Shown here piece after piece: positions 47,071 to 58,519 of a stretch of 64,000 nt of DNA. Origin of the DNA: Cryptomeria japonica (Eukaryota; Streptophyta; Pinopsida; Cupressales; Cupressaceae); contig NC_081409.1 of the NCBI RefSeq assembly GCF_030272615.1, positions 871,960,379-872,024,378 of the forward strand. Direction: 5' to 3'. Every line of letters starts with the position of its first letter. Positions within the stretch are counted from its first letter, which is position 1. The notes beneath the pieces are model-generated. The model was not told the DNA's origin. It saw only the letters and a list, made by a program, of their open reading frames with translations, and ran no database searches. The position numbers and the translations under genes were made by a program.

Positions 47071-47529
47071 TACATTTTACCTTCTCTAATTGACATTCCT
47101 TCCATAAACTCTACACGAATCAGGACTCTTTAATAATCTACCATAAATTTTGCTATTGTTTTATTCAGGTGCCAGCCATTTAATTGTACAATTTACCAAA
47201 CAATTCGACCTGGATTTCAGTCAATTAATAATCCTTATTATATATCAGTTTTTATCAAAGCCTTTGATTGTTACCCTACACCAAATTGAATGTGAATGGC
47301 TATAGTTGCAAGGATATATTTTGTATATTGATAACTTGAAGAGAAATATAAAGCTTCCTAAAATTATTATAAGAAATCTGTGAAATGAAATTTCAAAGTT
47401 TTTAATCACTTAGATAAAGTTCTTTGCACTTTGAATAGTGGATATTGATATTAAATCTACGTCTTGAACTCAAATATTTCAACATATTATATATCAGTTT
47501 TTTAAATCACTTGGATTGTGTTGTATTTT

Positions 47530-47655
47530 GAGTGATGGTGTTTATAAGAACCTTTTCTAAAGTTGAAATAAGGGTGATGTTCCATGCAGTGGCTGTAAAG
47601 ACTATTTTAATGGAGGAAGGGGTCCTTTGAGACAAAACAATGCTACATGATTAAT
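47530..47655 (+). repeat. Direct repeat, copy 2
   Basis: Partner of 44638-44765. Here the match to the 45590 segment follows directly (47670-47800), while in copy 1 about 800 bases intervene. Confidence 0.6.
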
Positions 47656-47949
47656 TACAATATGTAAATTGAAGCATTTAATTTTTAATGTTTAATTCCA
47701 CATACATTTGGAGTGAGACTAGAAATTTCCACCACCAGCTTAGGAAAGTTTTCTATCACTTGTCAATCATATGAAGTTTTAAGATTTACACCAATTTGAA
47801 AGGAAGTCAAGTGTGGAATAAATGCGTCCAAATGTTAAATCTAATAAGAGAGATGATGCAAGACAACACAAAAAAATCTCAAAAAATAGCAATGAAACCA
47901 CTACAAAATAAAAGAACATCCAACCAACAACACCATGGTACTCTTGGGA

Positions 47950-48810
47950 TTAAGGTGCCTCAACCTTAGGAGTTCCAAGTAGTTTTTTAATTAATTATTT
48001 TATTAGTCCTATGTGCTGAAATTAATTAATTTAATATTTTTATATATATCTCCAAAGTGCAAGCAACAAGCATTGAGTATGAAGCGGAATTGTGGCACTT
48101 GTCACAAGGAGGGAACTTTGAGAAGTAATTTTCTTTGGAGTTCTTCAAATCACCACTCTTTTGACAAGTGGCAGCGTAGTTTTGTTTTCTTTCCTTGTGC
48201 ACATTTTTTGAAAATATTTTCACATGGATAGACTTGGAGCAAAATAGAAAGATCTTTTTTTTTGGCAGAAAGGCTTGATTTTCTTAGACACCTTGGATTT
48301 TTGGAATAAATAATATTTGTATTAAATATTATTTATGAAAGAGTTGTACACAAAAGGAAATTTCTAAAAATATGTTGTAGATACATTGAATGTGGACGCT
48401 TTTGAGAAGCCACTTCCTTTTGCATTGTAAACTCTATATTTATACAATGTGTTGTAGAAGAGAAATAAGCGCAAAGCATTTTTGAAAGATGCCATTATGT
48501 TGCCGAAATTATTCTAGATTTTGATATCACAGTTGAAGACACCTGCAAGAGCATAAACTTTGCATATTGTTTGTAAAAGCTTTTTACTGTAATATAATTG
48601 ATTTTTGCTTTGGTGTGGTGGGTTTTTTATCGAAAGGGTTTTCCCACGTTAAATCTTTTGTGCAATGTGTTTATGTGAAATCTAAAATTTATTTCTGTGT
48701 GTTTTTATTTTATCTGTAACACTATTTAGGGGTTCACAAAGAAATTTGCATTCACTCTCCTTGGGGGTTTGTATTAGGAAGGATGTTTCCATTCCTCTGC
48801 TTTCATTTCA
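47950..48810 (+). repeat. 5' LTR of Copia G (left end uncertain)
   Basis: Ends TTTCATTTCA just before the primer site. The start could not be fixed because no second LTR is present. The small frame at 48013-48231 is not supported as a gene. Confidence 0.5.
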
Positions 48811-48812
48811 AT

Positions 48813-48825
48813 TGGTATCAGAGCC
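48813..48825 (+). other. Primer-binding site of Copia G
   Basis: TGGTATCAGAGCC, the standard plant Copia site for initiator-Met tRNA, two bases after the LTR. Confidence 0.9.
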
Positions 48826-48930
48826 TAGCCAACTTTGTTATCCTTGGTGGGTTTTAGGGTTTTTTATGCATATCCTTTTCAGTGGGAGTTTTTGCACGTA
48901 GAAGTTTCTTAACCTAGTTGCAAATTTAAG

Positions 48931-49700
48931 ATGGCAAGAACATCTTGAAGGATTGAAATGGATAGTTCCAATGGTAGCAATTTTGAGTTATGGAAAATCA
49001 AAATAGAGGACATGCTCATTGATAGAGACCTTTGGGCTCTGATATCTGGTCAAAAACCTCAGACTATAGCCCAAGATGTTTGGGATACAATGGATCAGAA
49101 AGCTAAGGGTTTGATAAGACTTTGTTTGGCTGACTCTATGCTCCTGAATGTTCATGAGGAGAAGACTATAGCTACACTTTGGAAAAAGATTGGTGACATT
49201 TATCAAGGGAGATCCTTGGTAAATAAACTTTTCCTATGAAAGAATCTATATTCTTCGAGAATGAAGGAAGGAGGATTTGTTGTGGATAACTTGAATGAAT
49301 TCAACATGCTAGTTGCCCAACTAAACTCTGTTGGATCCTATTATGTTCTTTCCCTGATTCTTGGGACCACCTGGTTATGGTTGTTGGAATCAAAACAACC
49401 ACTTTCAAAATAGAAGATATGGTTGCTTTGTTGTTGTCTAAAGAAATGCGATGGAAGTATTGTGAGATGGCCAAGGAGGCCCTTGTTTCTCGTGGTAGAT
49501 CAATGGAGAAAGGCAAGAAAAAGGACAAGAAAGAAAAGTTGAAATCTTTGGGGAGATCAAAGTCTCCTAGTAAAAAGTCCAAGGCTAAACGCTAGAATTG
49601 TGGCAAATCCAATCATTTCCGGAAAGATTGTAAAGAGGAAAAGAAAAATAAAAAGAAAAACAATAAATCCTCTGATTCTGATTCTGACCGATCCTCTCAA
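48931..49700 (+). pseudogene. Copia G Gag
   Basis: ATG 48931 (MARTS), a stop at 48946, then DSSNGSNFELWKIKIEDML and DVWDTMDQKAKGLIRLCLADS, the UBN2-type Gag of Copia elements. A shift near 49340 moves to another frame with IEDMVALLLSKEMRWK, a basic stretch and a knuckle NCGKSNHFRKDC whose first Cys is lost beside a TAG at 49594. Confidence 0.82.
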
Positions 49701-49727
49701 GATGATGCAGCTGCTTTTGTTTTTTCC

Positions 49728-49990
49728 TTGGCAACCCATGCATCAAAAGATGTATGGTTGATTGACTTGGGTGCTTCTTTCCACATGACCTCTCAAAGGG
49801 GTTGGTTCTCAAAGTATGAAGAATATGATGGTGGGAAGGTGTACCTAGGTGATGACTCTTACTTAAAAATTGTTGGTCGTGGAAGAGTCAAAATCCGATG
49901 TGTTGATGATGGAGTGAAGGGGATTGATGATGTACTGCACATTTTTGGTTTGGCTTGAAAACTTCTTTCAGTCAGCAAGTTGAGTGATGT
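49728..49990 (+). pseudogene. Copia G protease
   Basis: DVWLIDLGASFHMTSQRGWF is the Copia protease active site with DLG in place of DSG (Ser to Leu). VYLGDDSYLKIVGRGRVKI and VLHIFGLAXKLLSVSKL follow. It is in the same frame as the knuckle. Confidence 0.82.
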
Positions 49991-50120
49991 GGGAGTGCAG
50001 ATTGTTTTCTCATGAGATTGATGGAAGATGACCAGGCTTTCTATGGTGCTTGCTAAGGGTGTTCAGTTAGGCACTCTGTATAAAATGGATGGATGCACGA
50101 TTTAGTGCAATAGTGCTTCT

Positions 50121-51151
50121 ATGAAGTCCAAGAGAAGGGCTTTAGAATCTTCATCCTCACCATCAGATCAAGCAGAGAAGAAGACTATTGTATCGACATT
50201 TGATGGTTGTTCTTTCTGGGTACCTAAGGGTGCTAATGCTTTGGAGATGAAGCTTCTAGCTAAGAAGACAATGTTGTGGCATCAACGACTTCACCACATA
50301 GGTGAAAAGGGCCTACAAGCCTTGAAAAATAAGATTCTTGTTGAAGGACTTGATGATTGTAATCTCGATTTAGACTTTTGTGAACATTGTGTATATGGAC
50401 AACAACATTGTGTTTCTTTTTATTCCAATTCTCATAAGTCAGTTTTGGATAATGTTCATTTTGATATTGTTAGTCCAGTTAATGTTCCTTCATTAAATAG
50501 ATCTGTGTACTTTGTTTCTTATATAGATGACTATTCTAAAAGGAAATTTGTTTATTTCCTAAAAAGTAAATCTGAAGTTTTTCAGTTGGTTTAAGGAATT
50601 TAAGTCCTTGGTTGAAAATAAGGCTAGTAGAAAAAATTAAGTGTTTGAGGACGGATAACGGTGGTGAGTTTTGTCCTACTGAGTTCGATAGGTTTTGTAA
50701 GGACCATGAGATTGAAAGACATAAGACAACTCCGTATACACCACAACAAAATGGAGTTGTGGAGAGGATGAACATAACACTGATGGAGAGGGCTAGGAGT
50801 ATGTTAAGTGGTGCTAGCCTTGACAAAAATTTTTGGGGTGAGGTGGTAGCTACTGCATGTTATTTGATTAATAGATCTCTTACTTCGAAACTTGTTGAAA
50901 AGACCCCTATGGAGGTGTGGTTTGGTAAAAATTCCTCATTCAGACATCTTAGAGTCTTTGGCTGTGAGGCATATGCTCATGTGCCTAGTGAAAAAAAATC
51001 TAAATTGGAGAACAAGGTGGTGAAATGTATCTTCATCGATTATGGTGTCGGTGTGAAGGGGTACAAGCTTTGGGATCTAGTTGTTGAGAAGGTGCTCTAT
51101 AGTAGAAGTGCTATATTCCATGAGTTGAAACCTTCCACAGTAGATTTATAG
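50121..51151 (+). pseudogene. Copia G integrase
   Basis: Pre-integrase MLWHQRLHHIGEKGLQAL and CEHCVYGQQ give the zinc module. The core has FDIVSPV and FVSYIDDYSKRKFVYFLK; after a frameshift near 50590 come CLRTDNGGEF and TPQQNGVVERMN. The Asp-Asp-Glu set is complete though split over two frames. RSLTSKLVEKTPMEVWFGK and HLRVFGCEAYAHVP follow. This is the least decayed integrase in the window. Confidence 0.9.
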
Positions 51152-52345
51152 GAAGAGAAGGAAGAGAAACAAAAGGAGGTAGTTCAAATTCCACCCTCTT
51201 GAGAGAGTTGAACTACGTAGTCCTACGAGACCAGATAATAAGAGGAGCTCTAGCAGCTTAGAAATTTCAAAAGAGGAACAAGATCCCCAATCTTAGTCTT
51301 TGAGGACATCTACACGTGAAAGGTGACAACCTAATAGATATGGTTATTCACCTGAAAGGTTTGGATATTCTATGTTGGATTCCAGTTGTATTTATGCTTT
51401 GATTACTAACACTAATGAGCCTAGGACTGTTAGAGAGGCTATGGGTATGTGTGATGCCGATTCTTGGATGGAAACCTTGAATGAAGAGATGGTTGCATTG
51501 AAGAAGAATGATACATGGGAACTGGTACCTTTGGCTGAGGGATGGAAATCTATTGGTTTAAATAGGTGTTTAAGAAGAAACTTGGTCCAGATGGTAGTGT
51601 TGAGAAGTACAAGGCATCGTTAGTCATGAAGGGATATTCCCAGGTGGAGGGAATTGATTACGGGGAGATATCCTCTCCTGTAGCTAAGCTGACATCCATT
51701 CAAATTTTGTTATCACTTGCAATAGCTCATGATTTGGAAGTTCGGGAGATGGATGTGAAGACAATTTTCCTTCATGGTGACTTGGAGGAGGAAATTTACA
51801 TGTCACAACTAGAGCACTTTGTGGAGAAAGGTAAAGAGAATTTGCTATGCAAGCTAAAGAAATATCTTCATGGTCTTAAGAAGTCTCCTAGAATGTGGTA
51901 CTACAAATTCAACACTTATGTGTTATCATTGGGATTTCTAAGATCTAAATCTGACCATTGTGTTTATTATAAAGCTGAAAATGGTAATTTTCTCATTATT
52001 GTCCTATATGTGGATCATATGTTGTTTATTGGGAATGGGAAGAAATGATTTCAGATCTAAAGTCTCAGTTGTCAGCACAGTTTGAGATTAAAGATCTTGG
52101 TGCAGTTAGGTACATTTTGGGAATAAAGATCAAAAGGGATAGAGCTCACAGAAAGCTTTGGGTCAACTAGAGAAAGTATGTGAACTCTGTGTTGGAGAGA
52201 TTCAACATGACAGATTGTAGGTAGTTAATTATTCCAATGTTACAGGGGACAAAAATTTCTATGGAAGATTGTCCAAAGTCCCCTACTAAGATGAAGGACA
52301 TGACTAGATTTCCTTACGCAAGTGTTGTTGGTAGCCTAATGTATG
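51152..52345 (+). pseudogene. Copia G reverse transcriptase, truncated
   Basis: A stop-rich hinge (51152-51370), then EPRTVREAMGM, SWMETLNEEMVALKKNDTWELVPL and, after a shift near 51566, KYKASLVMKGYSQVEGIDY, REMDVKTIFLHGDLEEEIYM, LKKYLHGLKKSPRMWY. The catalytic box reads YVDH at about 52010 (second Asp changed). A later shift and stops lead to SVVGSLMY, where element D cuts the gene. Confidence 0.88.
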
Positions 52346-53781
52346 TGTAGACGTATAAAAATGACCATATTCCTAAATGAATATTTCATGTTCATTTCTC
52401 TATTTAATTAAATCCAATTTAATTAAATTATCCACATTCCTCTATTTAATTAAGTAAATTACTCAATTAAATTCACTATACCCATTTAATGAATAAATCA
52501 TTTTATTCAATTAAAATCCCTTCTATCCACTTTTAATTAAATTCAAATTTAATTAAATAGTTATCCTAAATTTAATAAATCTAATTTATTTAATTTCTCC
52601 AAATTGCAACCAAATTGAAGTAAATTCATTTTATTTTAAATCCTATTATCCCTCCATCCACTTGCACTTTCCTACATCTCCCACTTGCTTCCTAAACCCC
52701 TTCCTAATTTCTTCTAGACCCTTCTAATCGCTTCTAATTAGCCTAACCCATCTTCTAAACTTTGTCACATCCCTAAGCAAAGGGAAGTCACTTCTCAAAC
52801 CTTAAAGTCTTTGATAACCATTAAAGGCTTCAAGTCTTCAAGCACTTAATTTTCCAAAGTCTCCCAAACCATTAATGGTTAATTCAACCCTCTTACATGG
52901 TTAGAGACTTTTTGCCTAACTTAACCTCCATGTAACCCAAGGGTCTCATCAAGCCTTTAATGCTTTGACCATGATTATCTCTTAATCATTTGCACAAGGG
53001 TTTATCCTTGGATTAACTCTTAATCCAATAGGTAAGCCTAACTTAAGCTTAACCCTTATCTCTAGATGACCATGAGGTCTTCTCAGGCATTTAATGCCTC
53101 CAACCCCTTCTTTCAACCCAACCCTATGTTGACATTTGTCACCATTTCATTGGTGCAAATTGCAAACATGGATTCCCAACTTTCAAACTTAACCCTTGAT
53201 CAACTCTTTCAATCCTAGCCATCCATTGCCCTATTTTTGCTATAAATAGAGCTCTCGTTCCTCCATTTTAAAAAGATAATCCAAGTTTGTAGTATCACAC
53301 TTATGCTCAAATATGATCAAGCTTTCATACCATTTTTATGCTCATCATTTTAGCCTCTCTTTTAGATAGAAATTAATCTAAATATGCATATTTAGAGTAC
53401 TTTCTTTATCATTTAGCTCAATCATAGATTAATATATCATGTTAGGATAGTATTTAGACTAATCTTATCATCTTATAGTTAATTTATTGCATTTCTAGAA
53501 TCATGCATAGCTTAGGATGCATCTCATATTAAAACAACAAAAAACATCCCTCGTTCTTGCATTTGCCATCCCTAAACCATTTTGCTCAGTGATCTGAGAG
53601 CAAAAACATTGGTTTGAGGGACATTGTAATATAGAGAACCATGGGACCAACCTTGGGAAGCTGAGTGATATTTCATTGCTCCATAGCTTGCACCAAGAAG
53701 TCTTGTGTGTGTGTGAGGAAGGCTCCATAGAGCTCCGTTTTTCACATATTGAGTTCTATCGACCTGCTTTTCCCACATACA
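52346..53781 (+). repeat. 5' LTR of element D
   Basis: TGTAGACGTATAAAAATGACC at the start, CCACATACA at the end, 1436 bases. The left edge is where Copia RT homology stops, the right edge is fixed by the primer site. The first 250 bases are rich in TTTAATTAAAT, as in LTR B, and the start TGTA...AAAAATG is like that of B. GTATG (52341) may be the target sequence. Confidence 0.85.
53241..53248 (+). promoter_or_regulatory. TATA box in LTR of element D
   Basis: TATAAATA in CTATAAATAGAGCTCTCG, a strong plant TATA consensus about 530 bases before the LTR end. Confidence 0.65.
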
Positions 53782-53785
53782 TTTC

Positions 53786-53804
53786 TGGTGCCCACTGTGG
53801 GGCC
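53786..53804 (+). other. Primer-binding site of element D
   Basis: TGGTGCCCACTGTGGGGCC, four bases after the LTR. Close to the TGGCGCCCACCGTGGGGCC form found in many plant gypsy elements. The tRNA was not assigned. Confidence 0.8.
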
Positions 53805-53869
53805 CGACCCCATATATCAAATCAGTTTTTGAAATTAACCACTTTTGCAGGTCCGCGGGAAATAGGAAT

Positions 53870-54290
53870 CAGCACGTGGGAAACATTCCCTAGTGCATCC
53901 GGTTAACAGACTAGCACATCTCGCTTACTATTTAGAGCATGGGGTCTATACTCTAGCACGTGAAGTCCTTTATTTAATGCATGACTCTCACCAATCTTTT
54001 CCTGTAGGTATGAATGTGGGAGAAAAATAGAGAAGCGCATCTGAAAAATAGTTTGGTGCGTCGGGTATGTCAGATAGCGCATTCGGCTTAGTGTTTAGCA
54101 CCTGAAGTCTTTTCCTTAGTGCATCATATCTCTAACAGTTTCCTGTAGGTATCAATGTGAGAGAAAAATAGAGCAGCGCTTTCGGTGCACAGAGTAGTGC
54201 ATCTCGAAGACAGTATAGCACATCACTAGTCTCTTTTAGCGCATCACTTTGATTTTGTAGCGTGTATAGTTTGTTTTGTAGCGCATCACA
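53870..54290 (+). repeat. Leader array block 1 of element D: TAGCGCGTC-type motif
   Basis: About 18 copies of a 9 to 10 base motif every 20 to 30 bases, such as TAGCGCATC, TAGTGCATC, TAGCACGTG, TAGCACATC, AAGCGCATC. All are explained as TAGCGCGTC with C-to-T or G-to-A changes at CG. A larger unit with TTTCCTGTAGGTAT and GAGAAAAATAGAG is also repeated (54000 and 54140). Confidence 0.75.
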
Positions 54291-55797
54291 GACTAAAAAC
54301 AAAAAAAAAAAAAAAAAAATTGTAACCGAAAGTTAAAAATTAGACTTGTGGAAGTCCACCAAATCATCTAATGTTTTTCCTCTGGTTTTCTTGTAGGATT
54401 CTAATGAATTTGTTGCAGAAAGGAGCTTAATCTTAGAATATTTAGATAGTTAAGATTTTCACTAACTTAGTTAAGTCAGTTTAAATTTTTAAACATCTTT
54501 TATTCTTAAAATTGAACTCACTTATTTCTTTTGGGCTATAAAAAGAACCACTATCAGAAATTTTCTTGCTTTTATAGGAGAAAAACTTTATTTTAGGCTC
54601 TAAAACGAACAATACAAACTTTCCTTTTTTGCAAAAGTAGAAATAAAAGGAACCTCACCATCCTTTGGTGTATAAAAGAATTCATTTTCAAATTTTGCAA
54701 AGGAAAGAACCTCACTTACGAAGTTTTGTTACAATCAAAAGAGGGAAGTTATTCCCCTTTTTCGATTTTCTTTTGTTGACCATATCGAAAATTTTGCTTT
54801 GTCGATTAGGTTCCTTCACTAGATTAAATAATCATTGCTTTAAGGAACTAAAAAGAACACCATGTTTTTCTTGGAGCAACATCTCCAAGTAGAGATTAGC
54901 AAATCACTTAATTGAAGGCTTAAAAAGAACTTTGATTGCCTTGTCTCAAAAGTGGAAGGTATATGCTCTTCCCTTAACTGGGTGATCAAAAGGCCAAACC
55001 ACTCTTAAGCTTTCTGTATTTCAAGCATAAAACCTTTAGCAGGCCTGCCTTCCTGAAGAGTTGGAATCAACTCTTAAAGCTATTTATGGCCGGTGTGAAG
55101 GGAACGACCTAAGTGGGGAATGACTTTGACGCCAAGAATTCCAGCCCACTATAATCAAACGTGGAAAGTGAGGAAAGTCCTTTTCAACGGTTGCGTGCAA
55201 CGATTAGCCTTCTCCCAATATCTTTGAGATACATAAAGCCTTTGTTCTAAAGGTTGGGAAGCCTCTTGAGGGAGTTTATCACTGACGGTCGAACAGGAAG
55301 CCTAATTACGAACCATAGAAATAGAAGCTTTGAAACGAGTCAGTAACCAGACATTTATAACATCATAGTGCCAGGGTGGGGAAGAATCCACGCCCAAGAT
55401 TACTCACCATATATCTCCCAAGATAACTACTCAACTGTGAAGCAATTCACTTTGAGTTAATTTCTGGCAAAAGACAAAAATACGGGTACCCTCTAGGGGG
55501 TGACACGACTGTTTGAGCTGATGGAGGATCGAGACTAGTGGGCTATGATGTTATTTATGACATTTGAATAAAGAGTCTTTCTGAAGTGTATTATTCGTAT
55601 CCAAACCTGTTAAAACATTGGGGATTTGAACACATCCTCATAGAACATACACTTTGTGTTAGATTAGGCAAAATGGTTGTACTTTTTGTGCCATGCTTGC
55701 ATTTACTACTTCAGAAAATCATCCATCAAACCTGAAAAATTCACAACAAAAATCCAAAATTTACAAAAAATGAACTAAGGAAAATTCAGGGCATTTC
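54291..55797 (+). other. Middle of element D leader
   Basis: No gene supported. It opens with a run of about 20 A at 54300. Bases 55102-55155 (GACCTAAGTG...CCCACTATAAT) match the conserved block of element B at 5732-5783. Confidence 0.5.
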
Positions 55798-56172
55798 AGC
55801 GCATAAAGGCAACTTCTTAGCGCGTCAGGTACTTCTGTTAGTGCATCAAACTATCAAGTTAGCATGTCAGTTCTAAACAGTAGCATTTTATCCAAAATCA
55901 AAATAGTGTTAAAACATTTAGTGCATCAGAAAAACAGTCTAGTGCATGGAAGCATCAGCTTAGCACGTGGAAACCAAACATTAGCGCATTAAGTTCAAAA
56001 GTTAGCGCGTCACAGGCCCAGGGTAGTGCATGACTTTTCAAATAGATAGATAACATTTTTTGAACAGTCACAACTTTAGCACGTGTTTGAGGGTAGCCTA
56101 GTGCATGTGGTCCTTATTTTAGCATGTGAAGTAAATTGGGTAGCGCATCCTGTGTCTGTTTTAGCGTGTGAT
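55798..56172 (+). repeat. Leader array block 2 of element D: TAGCGCGTC-type motif
   Basis: About 16 copies, including intact TTAGCGCGTCA at about 55830 and 56000, and decayed TTAGTGCATCA, TTAGCACGTGG, TTAGCATGTGA and others. Same motif as block 1, 1.5 kb away. A further copy, CTAGTGCACGG, lies after integrase at about 63933. Confidence 0.78.
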
Positions 56173-57022
56173 CAAAAACATATAAACAGAGGACAAAACA
56201 GTGAGGAATTTTAAAAATTTTGAAAATATTTTCAAATGCCTCTCATTATCAACAACATTTTTCATCAAAGCGGAGTAGCGAAAACAAACTGTTAAAACTA
56301 TTTCTTATGCTAAATTTTTGTCAAAACAAATGTTGTAAAAATCCTAAACTGATCGCACGATAAAACATGTCTATCTTATCATAATCCGGAAACCTCATCC
56401 TCAATATCAATAGAATCCTTTACCATCTTACGGATTTCATCTCAAAAACACTTGTTTAAAATTTTCAAGTTGTCAAATCAAGTCTCCATGTCAGGAAACT
56501 TTTATCCATATCATTTGACATGCTTTGTCGTGAAGGGGCATCTAAACCTTCACGTTGATAGAGTAAGATTTGAAATTTTCCAAACAAGACCAACTGAATC
56601 CAAACAAATCAAAGGAAACCATTGATCACTCATGCATGACTAATCCCCATATTCTGAGAAGAAAGAACCTTTATCGTAACATCACGTTGAAGAAACAACA
56701 ACCTAGTTTTTCCAAGTTCATCAAGAGAAATAAGTTTTTATACATCAATCGTCAACTCTTCAAATCTCATTGGGTATTCCTTCATCACGTCAAACATTAT
56801 ATCCAAAACAAATCCAACGAATTTGACAAAGAACCCTTAAAGACTAGAACTTACTGTCAAAAGTCTGCTTTTAATCAAATCATAAACCATGGAGGAAAGA
56901 TCAATCCAGCATTCTTGCCAATGAGTGTATCACTTATAACACATCTCGACCAAAACCACCCACCCTCGAGCAACACATCGAAGAGGATTTTGTCCCCTTT
57001 GTCACTGAAAGTTTTTACTAAA

Positions 57023-58500
57023 ATGCCTATTACTTGCTCTCAAAGAAACCAACAAAGCGAGACACATGCAGAGTCTAGTATGAATCGAAGATTGTCCAAT
57101 CCTTTTGAAGTTCCACACTTAGAAGAGATGGAAATTTCTGAAGCACTTCTTCAGGAATGTCAGGAAAACCCTTCATTCCAAAAACTTGTAGAAAGGCTTA
57201 TAGAAACTAACAAAGAAAAGTATCTACTCATGCTCACAAGTAAAGGCATTAAACTTCCCAAAGATTTAGACACAAACATCTTTAGAACCGGATCTCAACA
57301 ATATGTATATCAAGAACAACAAAGAGAAGAAGAAACTTGTAACTTTGAACAACACATACCTGAGCAACACATTCCAGAACAACGTATACCAGAAATGCGT
57401 ATACCTGAGCTAGAAACTCTAGAACAAAACATACCATTTACCACACCTTTTCAGCTAAGACCTAATACAAGGGAAGAACTTTTCCCTCGGCAAAATAATG
57501 CACCTTTGGTTGCTCTTACTCAACAAATGCAAATGTTACAAAAACAAATACATGACATGCAACAAGGGACAATAGTGCGGTACTCTTTAAATGAAATCTG
57601 TCCTTATCCATTTGATAGAAAATTGAACATGGTGCCTTTTCCTCTGAACTCAGACATTCCCAATTTTGATAAATATGATGGGAAAAGTGGTCCCCAAGAT
57701 CATGTTCGAGAATTTTGCATAATAAGTCTTGAATTTGCTCATGATGACACATATCTGATGAGGTTATTCCCAAGAAGCCTGGGAGGGAAAACAATGGAAT
57801 GGTTATTCAAAATTACACCACCTGTTAGATCATTTGATGAATTGGTTAACAAATTCATAACCCAATACTCCTATAACATTCAACATGCCATAACCATGCT
57901 AGATGTTTGCAACACCAAACAAAAGAACAACGAAACATTCATAATATTCCTTCAACGTTGGCAACGTATGGTCTCCAGATATCCTTGAGATATTCCTAAA
58001 AAGGAGAAAATGGAAATCTTCATTGACAATTTGAATGGTGAAATGAGTTACAGGCTAAAACTTCAATGCATACCGTCTTTTGCTAAATTTATTGAAAATG
58101 GCATTCAAGTAGAGGAAGCGTGTGTCAAAAAGGGAACACTCAAATTCTACAAAGAAGGAACAAACTCATCAAACTACAATAACCAGAATAGCAACAACTT
58201 GGACAAGTCTCAGTTCTGGACTCGAAACAAAAACGAAGGCAACACTGAAACACATGATCTGAAATCCAAGCAACCAGTGCTCGCATTATCTGGAAATTCT
58301 CAGGCTCCAAAAAATCCTAAAAGTGCTAATCCAAATGCTAACACATATGCACCAAACACTGATCAAGGACAACTCAACACAAACAACACCAATGATACTC
58401 AAAACAAAAACATGAATCCAGGACCTAACAACAATTCAAGCAACAACACAAACAATTTCCAAAAACGTATCTTCACACCACTGGGGCAATCACTAGAATT
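57023..58500 (+). pseudogene. Element D Gag
   Basis: ATG 57023 (MPITCS) is chosen because it lines up with the Gag start of element B. The same frame is open upstream to 56570 (151 codons), which has no counterpart in B. Near residue 110 a short run of IPEQ/IPEM/IPEL repeats is found. The capsid part FDKYDGKSGPQDHVREFC, LMRLFPRSLGGKTMEW lies at about 57660-57800. TGA at 57986, then an Asn-rich tail with FTPLGQSLELAFRELL at the end, where a deletion relative to B removes the knuckle region. Confidence 0.85.
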
Positions 58501-58519
58501 AGCATTTAGAGAACTTTTG

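Larger units (their letters stand above)
44481..47940. other. AT-rich stretch with degenerate repeats, no gene
   Basis: About 3.5 kb without a supported coding frame. It contains a direct-repeat pair (44638 and 47530), a second related pair (45590 and 47670) and a run of degenerate units (46130-47070). Several parts match, in reverse, the MITE-like element at 23989-24439. It may be a cluster of old non-autonomous DNA transposons. Confidence 0.5.
47950..52345 (+). mobile_element. Copia element G (Tork-like), truncated by element D
   Basis: LTR end, initiator-Met primer site, gag, protease, integrase and RT in the normal Copia order. Gag with FELWKIKIEDML and IRLCLADSMLLNV resembles the Tork/Tnt1 group. 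The element stops in RT right after VGSLMY, where the LTR of D begins at 52346. RNase H and the 3' LTR are absent from the window. The left boundary is approximate. Confidence 0.8.

Noticed and set aside
48013-48231. Small frame of 72 codons as a host gene
   Set aside because: It lies in the presumed LTR of Copia G, with no ATG context or similarity to support it.
53501-53906. Overlapping small frames on both strands near the LTR D end
   Set aside because: They cross the LTR end and primer site and have no family pattern.
54300-54320. Poly-A run as the tail of a retrogene
   Set aside because: No coding remnant precedes it and it sits inside the leader of element D.
53870-56172. Regularly spaced repeats as a CRISPR-like array
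   Set aside because: Units are 9 to 10 bases, imperfect and in a plant retrotransposon leader.
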